From NCBI RefSeq assembly GCF_003382685.1, contig NZ_KZ859505.1, positions 1 to 64,000 of the forward strand: a stretch of DNA of 64,000 nucleotides, in the 5' to 3' direction. Of this stretch, positions 27,427 through 36,258 are shown piece by piece. The notes beneath the pieces are model-generated. The model ran no database searches and was not told the origin of the DNA. It worked only from the letters and a program-made list of their open reading frames with translations. The stretch comes from Halorussus litoreus. GTDB taxonomy: Archaea; Halobacteriota; Halobacteria; Halobacteriales; Haladaptataceae. Position numbers and translations under genes: made by a program. Position 1 is the first letter of the stretch; each line of letters begins with the position of its first letter.

Positions 27427-27956
27427 GCACCCTCGAGTTCGCGCTGGTGGCGTTCGTGCTCGCGACCGGGCTCGCGACCGCGGTGCTGCGCGACGTGCTC
27501 GGGTCGATCATCGCGTTCGCCGCCTACAGCCTCGGTATCGCGGTCGTCTGGGTCGTGCTGCAGGCCCCCGACGTGGGGCTGACCGAGGCCGCGGTCGGTG
27601 CCGGGGTGACCACGGTGCTGTTCTTGCTGACCATCGCCAAGACGGTCCGGCCGTCGGGCGAGCGCACCCTCGAACGTCTCGATCTCCCGGCGCTCGGGGT
27701 CGCGGTCGCGCTGGTCGCCGTGCTGGCGACCACGCTCGGCGCGCTCCCGCCCGTCGGCGGCGCGGAAACGCCGGTGGCGACCTCCGAGGTGACCAGCTAC
27801 TACCTCGAAAACGCGTATCACGAGGCGGGCGTGGAGAACGTCGTCACCGCGGTGCTGGCGGCGTACCGCGGCTTCGACACCCTCGGCGAGGCCGTGGTGG
27901 TGTACGCCGCTGGCGTCGGGGTCCTCGTCGTGTTCCAGAGGGAGGTGTTCGCGTGA
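27423..27956 (+). CDS. DUF4040 (MbhD-like) subunit, equivalent to the C-terminal part of MrpA
   Basis: A 177-aa protein with about five transmembrane helices. The segment AVLRDVLGSIIAFAAYSLGIAVVWVVLQAPDVGLTEAAVGAGVTTVLFL contains the APDVxxTEAAVGAG motif of DUF4040/MbhD, which in bacteria is fused to the end of MrpA. A second hydrophobic part ends with GFDTLGEAVVVYAAGVGVLVVF, an MbhE-like segment. MrpA is therefore split in this organism. ATG at 27423 overlaps the mrpG stop. Confidence 0.88.
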   Translation: MSTLEFALVAFVLATGLATAVLRDVLGSIIAFAAYSLGIAVVWVVLQAPDVGLTEAAVGAGVTTVLFLLTIAKTVRPSGERTLERLDLPALGVAVALVAVLATTLGALPPVGGAETPVATSEVTSYYLENAYHEAGVENVVTAVLAAYRGFDTLGEAVVVYAAGVGVLVVFQREVFA

Positions 27957-28528
27957 GCGACGACGCCACCTCGGAGCCGGGCAGCGAGCCCGTCGCTCCC
28001 GAGGGATCTGAAGTCGACGAACCGGCCGAAGAGTCCGCGACCGAAGAGCCCGCAGAGGAGTCGCCCATCGCGGAGACCGCGTCCCGGCCGTACGTCGAGA
28101 GCCCGATCATCATGGCGACAGTGCGGGTCGTCGCGCCGTTCGTGTTCACGTTCGGGCTGTTCATCATGTTCCACGGCGCGGACTCCTCCGGCGGCGGGTT
28201 CCAGGGCGGGGTCATCGTCGGGACCGTCGTGTTGATGCTCGGCATCGCGTTCGGCATCGGGCCGACCCGCGAGTGGGTCGACCCCTCGACCATCGTCGTG
28301 CTGGTCGGACTCGGCACGCTCGGGTTCGTGTCGGTCGGGCTCGGGACGGTCGCGCTCGGCGGCGCGTTCCTCGACTACCCCGTGTTCGGCACGGCGCTCG
28401 GCGTCCCGCACCCCAGCAAGTACGGCATCGAGCTGGTCGAACTGCTCATCGGCGTCATCGTCGCGGGCATCATCACCGGCCTGTTCTTCGCCATCGCGGC
28501 CGGGACACGGGGAGGTGAGTCGGCGTGA
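27953..28528 (+). CDS. mrpB: Mrp antiporter subunit B
   Basis: A 191-aa protein. The first 45 residues are an acidic Glu/Pro/Ala extension. Then comes MnhB: VRVVAPFVFTFGLFIMFHGADSSGGGFQGGVIVGT with the invariant HG-pSPGGGFQGG-type loop, and KYGIELVELLIGVIVAGIITGLFF near the end. Four transmembrane helices. GTG start overlaps the preceding stop. Confidence 0.92.
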   Translation: MSDDATSEPGSEPVAPEGSEVDEPAEESATEEPAEESPIAETASRPYVESPIIMATVRVVAPFVFTFGLFIMFHGADSSGGGFQGGVIVGTVVLMLGIAFGIGPTREWVDPSTIVVLVGLGTLGFVSVGLGTVALGGAFLDYPVFGTALGVPHPSKYGIELVELLIGVIVAGIITGLFFAIAAGTRGGESA

Positions 28529-28881
28529 TCGACGCGTTCGCTCCCCGGTATCTCTACCTCGTGACGTTCCTGCTGCTCGGCATCGGCACGTACATGATGA
28601 TCGGCAATCGCAACCTCGTCAAGAAAGTCATCGGGATGAACCTGTTCCAGACCGGCATCTTCCTGTTCTTCATCGCGGCCGCATACGTCGAGGGCGCGAG
28701 TCCGGCGGTGTTGACGAGGGAAGCCCCGCACGTCAGCCCGCTGCCACACGTGCTCATCCTGACCGCCATCGTCGTCGGGGTGAGCCTCACCGCGGTCGCG
28801 CTGGGTTTGATCGTGCGCATCTACGCCGACTACGGCACCCTCGACGCAGACGTGCTCTGGGAGGTGCGTCACGATGACTGA
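28525..28881 (+). CDS. mrpC: Mrp antiporter subunit C (NuoK-like)
   Basis: A 118-aa protein with three transmembrane helices, homologous in layout to NuoK. Visible are GTYMMIGNRNLVKKVIGMNLFQTGIFLF and SPLPHVLILTAIVVGVSLTAVALGLIVRIY, the conserved MrpC/NuoK blocks including PLPxALxLTAIVVG. GTG start overlapping mrpB; its stop lies 8 bases inside the next gene. Confidence 0.93.
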   Translation: MIDAFAPRYLYLVTFLLLGIGTYMMIGNRNLVKKVIGMNLFQTGIFLFFIAAAYVEGASPAVLTREAPHVSPLPHVLILTAIVVGVSLTAVALGLIVRIYADYGTLDADVLWEVRHDD

Positions 28882-30451
28882 TCTGGTCCCCATCGCGGTC
28901 GCGCTCCCCATCGTCGCGTCGGTGGTCGCGCTGCTGGCCGGGCTGGTCCGCTCGCGGAGCGGCTGGTACGTCGCGCTCGTCGGCTCGGTCGCACAGGTCG
29001 CGCTGACCGCCGAACTCGCCCGCCGCGTGGTCGCGGACGGGGCCATCCGGTACGTGGTCGGGAACTTCTCGGTCCCGTACGGCATCGAACTCGTGATCGA
29101 CGGGCTGTCGGCCACGATGATCGTCCTCGTCGCGGTCACCGCGCTCGGCGTGCTCGCGTACGCGCGGCGCGCTGGCCCGCGCTCGAACCCCTTCTACGGA
29201 GCATACCTCCTGCTGGTCGGCGGGCTGACCGGCATGAGCATCACGGGCGACCTGTTCAACCTGTACGTGTTCCTCGAAATCACCGGACTGGCGACCTACG
29301 TGCTGGTCGGAAGCGAGGAGGGCGGCCGGTCGGCCGTCGCGGCGCTGCGCTACCTGCTTGTCGGGACGGTCGGCGCGTCGCTGTTCCTCCTCGGTATCGG
29401 CTACGCCTACGTCGCGACCGGGACGCTCAACATGGCCGACCTCGCCGCGGTCATCGGCGAGGACGTGGGCTACACGGCGACCCTGATCCGGGCGTCGTTC
29501 GCGTTCGTCGTCGTCGGCCTGTTCGTCAAGGTCGCGGTGTTCCCGCTCCACACGTGGCAGCCCGAGGCGTACGCGAGCGCGCCCGACTCGGTCAGCGCGC
29601 TCATCTCGGCGCTGGTGTCGACCGTCTCGGCGTACGCGCTGATTCGCGTGATCTACACCGTGTTCACGGTCGACTTCCTCGAAGCGAATCCGCTCGCGGC
29701 CGACCTGTTGGCCGCGGCGGCCGCGGTGAGCGTCGTGGCCGGGAGCGTGCTGGCGGTCGCCCAGTCGGAGGTAAAGCGGATGCTCGCGTACTCGTCGGTG
29801 GCCCAGTTCGGCCTCGTCGTGGCGGCGGCCTCCCTCGCCAACGAGACCGCGATGATCGGCGCGTTCGTCCACCTCGTCGGCCACGCGATGATGAAGGGGA
29901 GCCTGTTCCTCGCGGCCGGCGTGGTCGCGACCGCGACCGGCGCCCGCACCGTCGACGAGTACGACGGCCTGGGCGAGCGCTTGCCGGTCGGCGCGGGCGC
30001 GTTGGCCGTGCTCGCGCTGGCGATGGTCGGGGTCCCGCCGACGCTCGGCTTCGTCGGCAAGTGGTACATCGCGCTCGGGGCGGTCGAGACCGGGTCGTGG
30101 GCGCTGCTCGCAGTCATCGTATCCTCCACCCTGCTGACCCTCGCGTACTTCGCCCGGCTGATCGAGCGGATATTCTTCCGGGAGTACGCGGCCCCTGCCG
30201 GCGAAACCGGTGTCGCCCCGGACGACGCCGACGTTCCGGGCGACGCCGACGTGGTCGCGGACGGGAACGGCCTACCCGCGGACGGGAACGGCGTGTCCAC
30301 GGACGACGGGGACGCGCCGCTCCGCGAGGACGTGTCGTTCGGCATGTACGCGGTGGTTGTCGTGGCCGCGCTGCTGGCGGTCACGCTCGGCGCGGCCGTC
30401 TTCGAGTACGCACAGTTCGTCCAACCGACCGTAACACGGCTCCTCTCCTGA
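28874..30451 (+). CDS. Proton-conducting antiporter subunit 1 (MrpD-like)
   Basis: A 525-aa protein with about 14 transmembrane helices. The TM5 Glu is in FNLYVFLEITGLATY, the TM7 Lys in GLFVKVAVFPLHTW, and the TM12 Lys in GFVGKWYIALG. In TM8, where MrpD and NuoM carry Lys, it reads LVSTVSAYAL, so that lysine appears to be Thr. Residues about 437-487 form an acidic loop with a DGNG repeat before the last helix. First of three related subunits; likely a channel of the antiporter. Confidence 0.9.
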   Translation: MTDLVPIAVALPIVASVVALLAGLVRSRSGWYVALVGSVAQVALTAELARRVVADGAIRYVVGNFSVPYGIELVIDGLSATMIVLVAVTALGVLAYARRAGPRSNPFYGAYLLLVGGLTGMSITGDLFNLYVFLEITGLATYVLVGSEEGGRSAVAALRYLLVGTVGASLFLLGIGYAYVATGTLNMADLAAVIGEDVGYTATLIRASFAFVVVGLFVKVAVFPLHTWQPEAYASAPDSVSALISALVSTVSAYALIRVIYTVFTVDFLEANPLAADLLAAAAAVSVVAGSVLAVAQSEVKRMLAYSSVAQFGLVVAAASLANETAMIGAFVHLVGHAMMKGSLFLAAGVVATATGARTVDEYDGLGERLPVGAGALAVLALAMVGVPPTLGFVGKWYIALGAVETGSWALLAVIVSSTLLTLAYFARLIERIFFREYAAPAGETGVAPDDADVPGDADVVADGNGLPADGNGVSTDDGDAPLREDVSFGMYAVVVVAALLAVTLGAAVFEYAQFVQPTVTRLLS

Positions 30452-30455
30452 CACC

Positions 30456-32318
30456 ATGACAGACGTCTCCTCGCTCCGACCGCTCGCAACGGTGCTGGTC
30501 TCGGCCGTCGCAATCGCTCCCATTCTCGCCTCCCGCGGGCGACCGAACCTCCGGGAGTCGTGGACGATGCTGGCCGCGCTCGCCACATTCGGTCTCTCGG
30601 CGAGCATGGTGCCCGGCGTACTCGCCGGTGACACGTACGTCACCGACTTCGGCACGTTCCTCCCCGGCGTGGAATCGGGTTCCGTGGCGTTCGCGCTGCA
30701 GGCCGACGCGCTCGGACTACTGTTCGCGCTGCTGGCGAGCGCGTTGTGGGTCATCACGAGCCTCTACAGCATCGGCTACATGCGCGGGCTCGACGAGGAC
30801 AGTCAGACGCGGTACTTCGCGGCGTTCGCGGGGAGCGTCTCGGCGGCCGTCGGCGTCGCGCTCGCGGACAACCTCGTCGTACTGTTCGTCTTCTACGAAC
30901 TGCTGACGGTCGCGACGTACCCGCTGGTCACCCACGACCAGACCGACGAGGCCAGGGCCGCCGGCCGGAAGTACCTCGCGTACACGTTCGGTGGCGGCGT
31001 CGCGGTGCTGGCCGGGACGCTCATCGTGGTGTGGCTCACCGGCACGGCCGACTTCACCGCTGGCGGTATCGCGGCGCTCGCCGAATCCGACCCCGCGATG
31101 GCCCGGTTGGCGTTCACCCTGCTCGTCACCGGCTTCGGCGTGAAGGCCGCGCTGATGCCGATGCACTCGTGGCTCCCGGACGCGATGGTCGCGCCGACGC
31201 CCGTCTCGGGGCTGCTCCACGCTGTCGCGGTCGTGAAGTCGGGCGTGTTCGGTATCGCGCGGGTGGTCCTCGACGTGTTCGGGCCCGAGACGGTCTCGGA
31301 CCTCGGGATGGGCCTCCCGCTGGCGGTCGTCGCGGCGTTCACCATCGTCGTGGCGAGCATCATCGCGCTCCGGCAGGACAACCTCAAGCGCAGGCTGGCG
31401 TTCTCGACGGTGAGCCAGCTGTCGTACATCGTGCTCGGGCTGGCCCTCCTCGAGCCGAGGGCGCTGGCCGGCGGGCTGCTCCACATCCCCGCCCACGCGT
31501 TCATGAAGCTCACCCTGTTCTTCTGCGCGGGTGCGATCCACGTCGAGACCCACACCGACGACATCAGCGAGATGGCCGGCATCGGGAAACGGATGCCGGG
31601 GACGATGATCGCGTTCGGAATCGCCTCGCTCGGGATGGCCGGCATCCCGCTGGTCGCCGGGTTCGTCAGCAAGTGGTACCTGCTCATCGGCAGCGTCCAG
31701 GCCGGCGGCGTCGTGTTCGCGGGCGCGCTACTGGTGTCGGGCGTGCTCAACGTCGCGTACTTCTGGCCAATCGTCTACCAGGCGTTCTTCGAGAGCGAGG
31801 ACGCGGTCGGCTCGAAGCCGTTGATCGAGAACCCCTTCGGCGGCCGGGACGCGCCGGTCCCGGACGGCGGCCGCAACGCCGACGACGAGCCAGCAGGTGC
31901 GACGGACGGGGTCGCCGACCCCGACGAGGGCGAGTACGCGGTCGACCGCAATCCGAGCGACCACGTCGTCGAGCACTCCGCGTCCAAGCGCGCCGAATCT
32001 CCCGACGCGGCGCACGCTGACGAAGACGCCGAGTCGGACCGCGCAGTTCCCGACGACGCCGATCACAACGGCCCCTACGAGCCCGAACACTACGATCACG
32101 TGGCCGACGACGAGGACGCCCCGGAACACCACCACGCCGGGCCGCCCGCGGGCGGTTGGGAGCGCCGGGCGCTATCGTCCGAGACGACGTGGTTCATGCT
32201 CGGGCCGATACTGACCGCCGCGACCGGCGCGGTCGTGCTCGGGATCGTCCCCGACAGGGTGGCGTTCCTCCGACTGGTCGAGATCGTCGTCGCGGGCGCG
32301 ACGGGGGTGACCCTCTGA
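30456..32318 (+). CDS. Proton-conducting antiporter subunit 2 (MrpA/MrpD-like) with long acidic insert
   Basis: A 620-aa protein that retains every key residue: Glu in LFVFYELLTVATY, Lys in FGVKAALMPMHSWLPDAM, His and Lys in LLHAVAVVKSGVFG, and Lys in GFVSKWYLLIG. The MAPTPVSxLLHA stretch resembles MrpA. Residues about 445-573 are a hydrophilic acidic, His-containing insert (EDAPEHHHAGPP near its end) before the last helix, unusual for the family. Starts 4 bp after the previous stop; ends TGATG with the next. Confidence 0.9.
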   Translation: MTDVSSLRPLATVLVSAVAIAPILASRGRPNLRESWTMLAALATFGLSASMVPGVLAGDTYVTDFGTFLPGVESGSVAFALQADALGLLFALLASALWVITSLYSIGYMRGLDEDSQTRYFAAFAGSVSAAVGVALADNLVVLFVFYELLTVATYPLVTHDQTDEARAAGRKYLAYTFGGGVAVLAGTLIVVWLTGTADFTAGGIAALAESDPAMARLAFTLLVTGFGVKAALMPMHSWLPDAMVAPTPVSGLLHAVAVVKSGVFGIARVVLDVFGPETVSDLGMGLPLAVVAAFTIVVASIIALRQDNLKRRLAFSTVSQLSYIVLGLALLEPRALAGGLLHIPAHAFMKLTLFFCAGAIHVETHTDDISEMAGIGKRMPGTMIAFGIASLGMAGIPLVAGFVSKWYLLIGSVQAGGVVFAGALLVSGVLNVAYFWPIVYQAFFESEDAVGSKPLIENPFGGRDAPVPDGGRNADDEPAGATDGVADPDEGEYAVDRNPSDHVVEHSASKRAESPDAAHADEDAESDRAVPDDADHNGPYEPEHYDHVADDEDAPEHHHAGPPAGGWERRALSSETTWFMLGPILTAATGAVVLGIVPDRVAFLRLVEIVVAGATGVTL

Positions 32319-34075
32319 TGGTCGACTTCGCCGCGTTCCCGCCGGCGTTTCTCGTCCTCGCCGCGGCGCTGGTCGTTCCGCTGCTGTCGCGGCGCGGCGG
32401 CCACGCGGTCGGCGCGGTCGCCACGGCTATCGTGGCGGCCTGGTCGGTCGTCGTCCCGGCCGAGACGTACCTCCGAACCTCGTTCCTCGGGTTCGAGGTC
32501 GCGCTGTTCAACGTCGACGAGTTCTCCCGACTGATGGGCATCATCTTCGGACTCGTCGGCACCGTCGCGGTGGTGTACTCGTACGCCAGCGACGCCGAGA
32601 ATGCCCAGACCGCCTACGCGCTGTCGTACGTGGGCACCAGCCTCGGCGCGGTGTTCGCCGGCGACTGGCTCACCCTGCTGTTCTTCTGGGAGCTGATGGC
32701 GATCACCTCGACGCTGCTTGTCTGGGACTACGGCGGCGCGGCGATCCGGGCCGGCTTCCGGTACGCCATCCTGCACGCCATCGGCGGCAGCCTGTTGATG
32801 GCCGCCATCATCTGGCACTACGTCGAGGTCGGGTCGTTCCTGTTCACCGCCGCGGACGGCATCGCTCCCGGGCTCCCGCAACTGCTCGCCGCGCTCGGCA
32901 TCGGCGTCAACGTCGGCTTCGTGGGCCTGCACGCGTGGCTGCCCGACACCTACCCGCGACCCCACGTCGCCGCGAGCGTGTTCCTCTGCGTGTACACCAC
33001 GAAGACCGGCGTGTACGGCATGCTCCGGGCGTTCCCGGACGGCAACGTCGCCATCGCCTACATGGGCGGCGTGATGGCCGTGTTCGGTGCCACGTACGCA
33101 TTGTTCCAGAACGACATGCGCCGCCTGCTCTCGTACCACATCCAGTCGCAGGTCGGCTACATGATCGCCGGCGTCGGTATCGGAACGGCGCTGGGCCAGG
33201 CCGGCGCGATGGCCCACGTGTTCAACCACATCCTCTACAAGGGCCTGCTGTTCATGACGGCGGGCGTGGTCATCTACCGGACCGGTACGGAGAGCCTGAA
33301 GAAACTCGGCGGTCTCGGCCGCGAGATGCCGGTCACGGCCGTCGCGTTCACGGTCGCGGCCCTCTCTATCGCCGGGTTCCCGCTGTTCAACGGCTTCGTC
33401 AGCAAGGGCATCGTCATCTCCGCCAGCCACTACGACTTCCCGGCCGGACCCGTCGCCGTCGGCGACTTCCACACCCTCGAACTTCTGCTCCTCGTCGGGG
33501 GCGTCGGCACCTTCCTCTCGTTTATCAAGTTCGGCTACTACGCGTTCCTCAACGGCGAGTACGCGGGCAGCGTCGAGGATGCCAACCGCGGCCAGACCGT
33601 CGCGATGCTCACCGTCGCGGCGCTCTGTGTCTTCTACGGCGTCTTCGACGGCGCGCTGTTCGCCATCCTGCCCTTCGACGTGACGAACGGCGACGTCGTC
33701 TCGCACGTCTACCACACATACACAACCGACCACGTGGTCGAGGGGCTGGCGCTGGCGGCCATCGGTCTCGTCGGGTTCGCGCTCATCAAGAAACCACTGG
33801 AGAAGATCGGCGGCAACGTCCCGGACGTGGACGCGCTCTACAACCCCACGGCGTTCTACGGCACCCGCGGCGTGGTGGTCGGCGTGACGGAACTCTACGC
33901 CGCGGTCGACCGGCTCGCGGTCGGATTGGCGAGAACCTCGGGCGAAGCGGTCCGGTCGCTGGGCACCGGCGTCGTGTCGATCGCCGGACGACCGACGGAG
34001 CTTCGGACCGACATCCGCAACGGCGTCCTCCTGGTCGTGTTCGGGCTCGTTATCGCGCTCGCCGTGGTGCTGTAG
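32318..34075 (+). CDS. Proton-conducting antiporter subunit 3, TM7 lysine replaced
   Basis: A 585-aa protein with about 14 transmembrane helices. The TM5 Glu is in LFFWELMAITST, the TM8 Lys in YTTKTGVYGM, and the TM12 Lys in GFVSKGIVIS. In TM7 the residue nine before the conserved Trp, Lys in most homologues, is Asn (GIGVNVGFVGLHAW). The C-terminal extension beyond residue 480 has an extra amphipathic region and a last helix NGVLLVVFGLVIALAVVL. Last gene of the operon; ATG overlaps the preceding stop (TGATG). Confidence 0.88.
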   Translation: MVDFAAFPPAFLVLAAALVVPLLSRRGGHAVGAVATAIVAAWSVVVPAETYLRTSFLGFEVALFNVDEFSRLMGIIFGLVGTVAVVYSYASDAENAQTAYALSYVGTSLGAVFAGDWLTLLFFWELMAITSTLLVWDYGGAAIRAGFRYAILHAIGGSLLMAAIIWHYVEVGSFLFTAADGIAPGLPQLLAALGIGVNVGFVGLHAWLPDTYPRPHVAASVFLCVYTTKTGVYGMLRAFPDGNVAIAYMGGVMAVFGATYALFQNDMRRLLSYHIQSQVGYMIAGVGIGTALGQAGAMAHVFNHILYKGLLFMTAGVVIYRTGTESLKKLGGLGREMPVTAVAFTVAALSIAGFPLFNGFVSKGIVISASHYDFPAGPVAVGDFHTLELLLLVGGVGTFLSFIKFGYYAFLNGEYAGSVEDANRGQTVAMLTVAALCVFYGVFDGALFAILPFDVTNGDVVSHVYHTYTTDHVVEGLALAAIGLVGFALIKKPLEKIGGNVPDVDALYNPTAFYGTRGVVVGVTELYAAVDRLAVGLARTSGEAVRSLGTGVVSIAGRPTELRTDIRNGVLLVVFGLVIALAVVL

Positions 34076-34132
34076 GGCGTTCCATCGAGATCCCGCGGTA
34101 AACCAACCCACGGACGACCGAGACCGTCACCT

Positions 34133-34138
34133 TTTATT
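34133..34138 (+). promoter_or_regulatory. TATA box of the Hpt-like gene
   Basis: TTTATT is centred about 25 nt before the ATG at 34160. This makes 34160 the start rather than the in-frame GTG at 34142. Confidence 0.55.
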
Positions 34139-34159
34139 GGCGTGTCGAGTACTCCCAAC

Positions 34160-34726
34160 ATGGAGAAGCTGAAGCAGTCCCTGCTCGACGCGCCGATCAT
34201 CGAGAAAGACGGCTACCACTACTTCGTCCATCCCATCAGCGACGGCATCCCCGTCCTCGAACCGAGCCTGCTCCGCGAGATCGTCATCCAGATCATCCGG
34301 AAGGCCGAGTTGGAGGACGTCGACAAGATCGTCACGCCCGCGGCGATGGGCATCCACATCTCGACCGCGGTGTCGCTGATGACCGACATCCCGCTGGTCG
34401 TCATCCGCAAGCGCGAGTACGGACTGGAGGGCGAGGTCTCGCTGTCCCAGCAGACGGGCTACTCCGAGAACGAGATGTACATCAACAACGTCGTCGAGGG
34501 CGACCGCGTGCTCCTGCTCGACGACGTGCTCAGCACCGGCGGCACGATGAACGCCATCACGGAGGCGCTCGAACACATCGGCGCGGACGTGGCCGACGTG
34601 CTCGCGGTCATCAAGAAGGTCGGCCCGAACGAACTCGACGACAGCGGGTACGACGTGAAGACGCTCATCAACGTGGACGTGCAGGACGGCGAAGTCGTCA
34701 TCGTAGACGAGCACGGCGACGGATAA
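34160..34726 (+). CDS. hpt: Hypoxanthine/guanine phosphoribosyltransferase-like protein
   Basis: Type I PRTase, 188 aa: purine base plus PRPP to nucleotide. The PRPP loop [17 protein letters not shown] (about residues 119-135) is intact. The N-terminal hood [23 protein letters not shown] and [18 protein letters not shown] are typical of the archaeal APRT/HPRT-like group, some of which are annotated only as HGPRTase-like. Base preference cannot be told. Next to a nucleoside phosphorylase gene, consistent with purine salvage. Confidence 0.85.
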   Translation: MEKLKQSLLDAPIIEKDGYHYFVHPISDGIPVLEPSLLREIVIQIIRKAELEDVDKIVTPAAMGIHISTAVSLMTDIPLVVIRKREYGLEGEVSLSQQTGYSENEMYINNVVEGDRVLLLDDVLSTGGTMNAITEALEHIGADVADVLAVIKKVGPNELDDSGYDVKTLINVDVQDGEVVIVDEHGDG

Positions 34727-34835
34727 GGGACTGCGCGTCTCCCGCGGAAATCGGGTTTTCGCTGAGCTTGCGAACTGATATCAGTGTCCGCGCCTGCGGA
34801 ACGCATTTCACCGCGGCCTCGCTACGCCCGTAGCG

Positions 34836-35612
34836 ATGCCCGTTCCGAACCTCCCGGAGAAGCTCGACGCCGAGCCGCTCGTCACGCCCGAGAAGAACGC
34901 CGAGTACAAGGCCGAGCGGGTGGACGACGACCTCGGAACCCCTCCGGAGGCGGTCGTCCTCTGCTACAGCCGGAGCCTGATGGACTACGTCACCGAGAAC
35001 TACGACGGGCAGGAGGTCGACCACTACTACGGCAGCCTGTTCGTCTTGGACGCGACCGACGGCGCGGTCGGCGTTCTCGGCAACTTCGGCATCGGCGCGC
35101 CCACGACCGCGATGGTGATGGAGGAACTCATCGTGGACGGCGTCGAGGCGTTTCTCTCCATCGGCTTCGCGGGCTGCTTCGACGACTCCATCGAGATGGG
35201 CGAGTTCATCGTCCCCGACCGGGCCATCCGCGACGAGGGCACCTCGCATCACTACGCCGAGCCTGCGAAGTGGGCGACGGCGAGCGAGTCGTTGGTCGTC
35301 GAGACGACGCACCTACTGGCCGACCGCGGCGAGTCGTTCCACGAGGGCCCCACGTGGACGACCGACGGCCTCTACCGGGAGACGAAACTGGAGGTCGAGC
35401 AGTACGCCAGCGAGGGCGTCCTGACCGTGGAGATGGAGGCGGCCGCGGTGTTCGCGGTGGCGGCCCACCGCGGCGTCGACGCGGCCGCGATGTTCGTCGT
35501 CAGCGACTACCTCGGGCTCTCGGACTGGGAGCCGAAGTTCCACCTGACCGCCGAGGACATGCAACGACTCGCCGACACAGCCGTCGACGTTCTCGACGGC
35601 TACGTGGGTTGA
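34836..35612 (+). CDS. Nucleoside phosphorylase (PNP/UDP family 1)
   Basis: A 258-aa protein with the family order: GNFGIGAPTTAMVMEELI (phosphate loop), FLSIGFAGCFDDSIEMGEFIVPDRAIRDEG, and VEMEAAAVFAVAAHRG, the ribose-contacting Glu motif. SDYLG supplies a base-side Asp near residue 224. It splits nucleosides into base and ribose-1-phosphate. Follows the Hpt-like gene by 109 bp. A different, more Udp-like paralogue begins at 63632. Confidence 0.87.
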   Translation: MPVPNLPEKLDAEPLVTPEKNAEYKAERVDDDLGTPPEAVVLCYSRSLMDYVTENYDGQEVDHYYGSLFVLDATDGAVGVLGNFGIGAPTTAMVMEELIVDGVEAFLSIGFAGCFDDSIEMGEFIVPDRAIRDEGTSHHYAEPAKWATASESLVVETTHLLADRGESFHEGPTWTTDGLYRETKLEVEQYASEGVLTVEMEAAAVFAVAAHRGVDAAAMFVVSDYLGLSDWEPKFHLTAEDMQRLADTAVDVLDGYVG

Positions 35613-35635
35613 ACCTCGGCGACGAAACGGAATCT

Positions 35636-35923
35636 TCAGTCGGAGGCGGTCTCGCTTCGATGGCGGAAATCGGGGAGCAGCGCCGCCAGTTCTGGCGAGC
35701 GAAGGGCGGCGATGGCCGCCCACAGCGCGCCGGTCACCACCGACCCCGTCGCGGAGAACGTCATCCCCATCGTGTAGAAGCTCGCGCCGTAGACGAAGCC
35801 GAGTCCCGCGGATGGGAGGCTCGTTCCGAGCGGGACGCGCGCAGTCTGGTCTTTCAGCGTCGGCGCGAGGAAGACGATGGAGAAGACGCTGCCGACGAGG
35901 AAGACGACGTCTTGCCAGATCAC
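35636..35923 (-). CDS. Small membrane protein of unknown function
   Basis: A 95-aa protein with three hydrophobic segments (VVFLVGSVFSIVFLAPTL, GLGFVYGASFYTMGMTFSA, VTGALWAAIAAL) and a charged tail. The start is GTG at 35923, preceded by GAGGTGG at Shine-Dalgarno distance; the longer open frame upstream is not hydrophobic and crosses a TATA-like AGTAAATGA. Family not recognised. Convergent with the phosphorylase gene. Confidence 0.65.
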   Translation of the reverse strand: MIWQDVVFLVGSVFSIVFLAPTLKDQTARVPLGTSLPSAGLGFVYGASFYTMGMTFSATGSVVTGALWAAIAALRSPELAALLPDFRHRSETASD

Positions 35924-36114
35924 GATACCACCTCGACCGGGGAGAGTGTTGGAATCATTTACTCGACTTCGAGTACTCTTTTCGGGTAGGTAACGCTGGC
36001 CCGTATGGATATTCGGCTCAGACCGACGAGGGGGTTCGATAGCTAGCGTTGCGAACGAGTGTCGTAGAACGGACTGACCGTAGACCGCCGGAGCGGAGGT
36101 TTGACGATACTTTC

Positions 36115-36168
36115 GTGACCGGTCTCGCCGAGCGGCGCTCACGAGCGCCGCTCGGCGAGACCGGTCAC
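36115..36168. repeat. Perfect 54-bp palindrome abutting tRNA-Arg
   Basis: Arms 36115-36140 and 36143-36168 are exact 26-bp reverse complements around the 2-nt loop AC. The arm starts GTGACCGGTCTCGCCG. The right arm ends on the discriminator base of the tRNA, so in the precursor RNA the trailer would fold immediately after the acceptor stem. There is no U-tract after the hairpin. Confidence 0.9.
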
Positions 36169-36240
36169 GGGCGTGGCGGGGGTCGAACCCGCGATCTGAA
36201 GGTTAGGAACCTTCCGCCCTGTCCACTAGGCCACACGCCC
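36168..36240 (-). tRNA. tRNA-Arg (anticodon CCU)
   Basis: 73 nt with no encoded CCA. Acceptor stem GGGCGTG/CACGCCC, D stem GCCT/GGGC, anticodon stem GAAGG/CCTTC with loop TTCCTAA, T arm GCGGG-TTCGACC-CCCGC, discriminator G. Anticodon CCU reads AGG. It starts 18 bp after the end of tatA on the same strand and may be processed from a shared transcript. Confidence 0.96.
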
Positions 36241-36258
36241 CGAAGTGAGAAAAGTCGA

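Noticed and set aside
36043-36060. GATAGCTAGCGTTG and AATGCTAGCTAGTG (near 2586) as family A ends
   Set aside because: Only the GCTAGC core is shared; the adjoining ACTGCTTGAGC block is absent.
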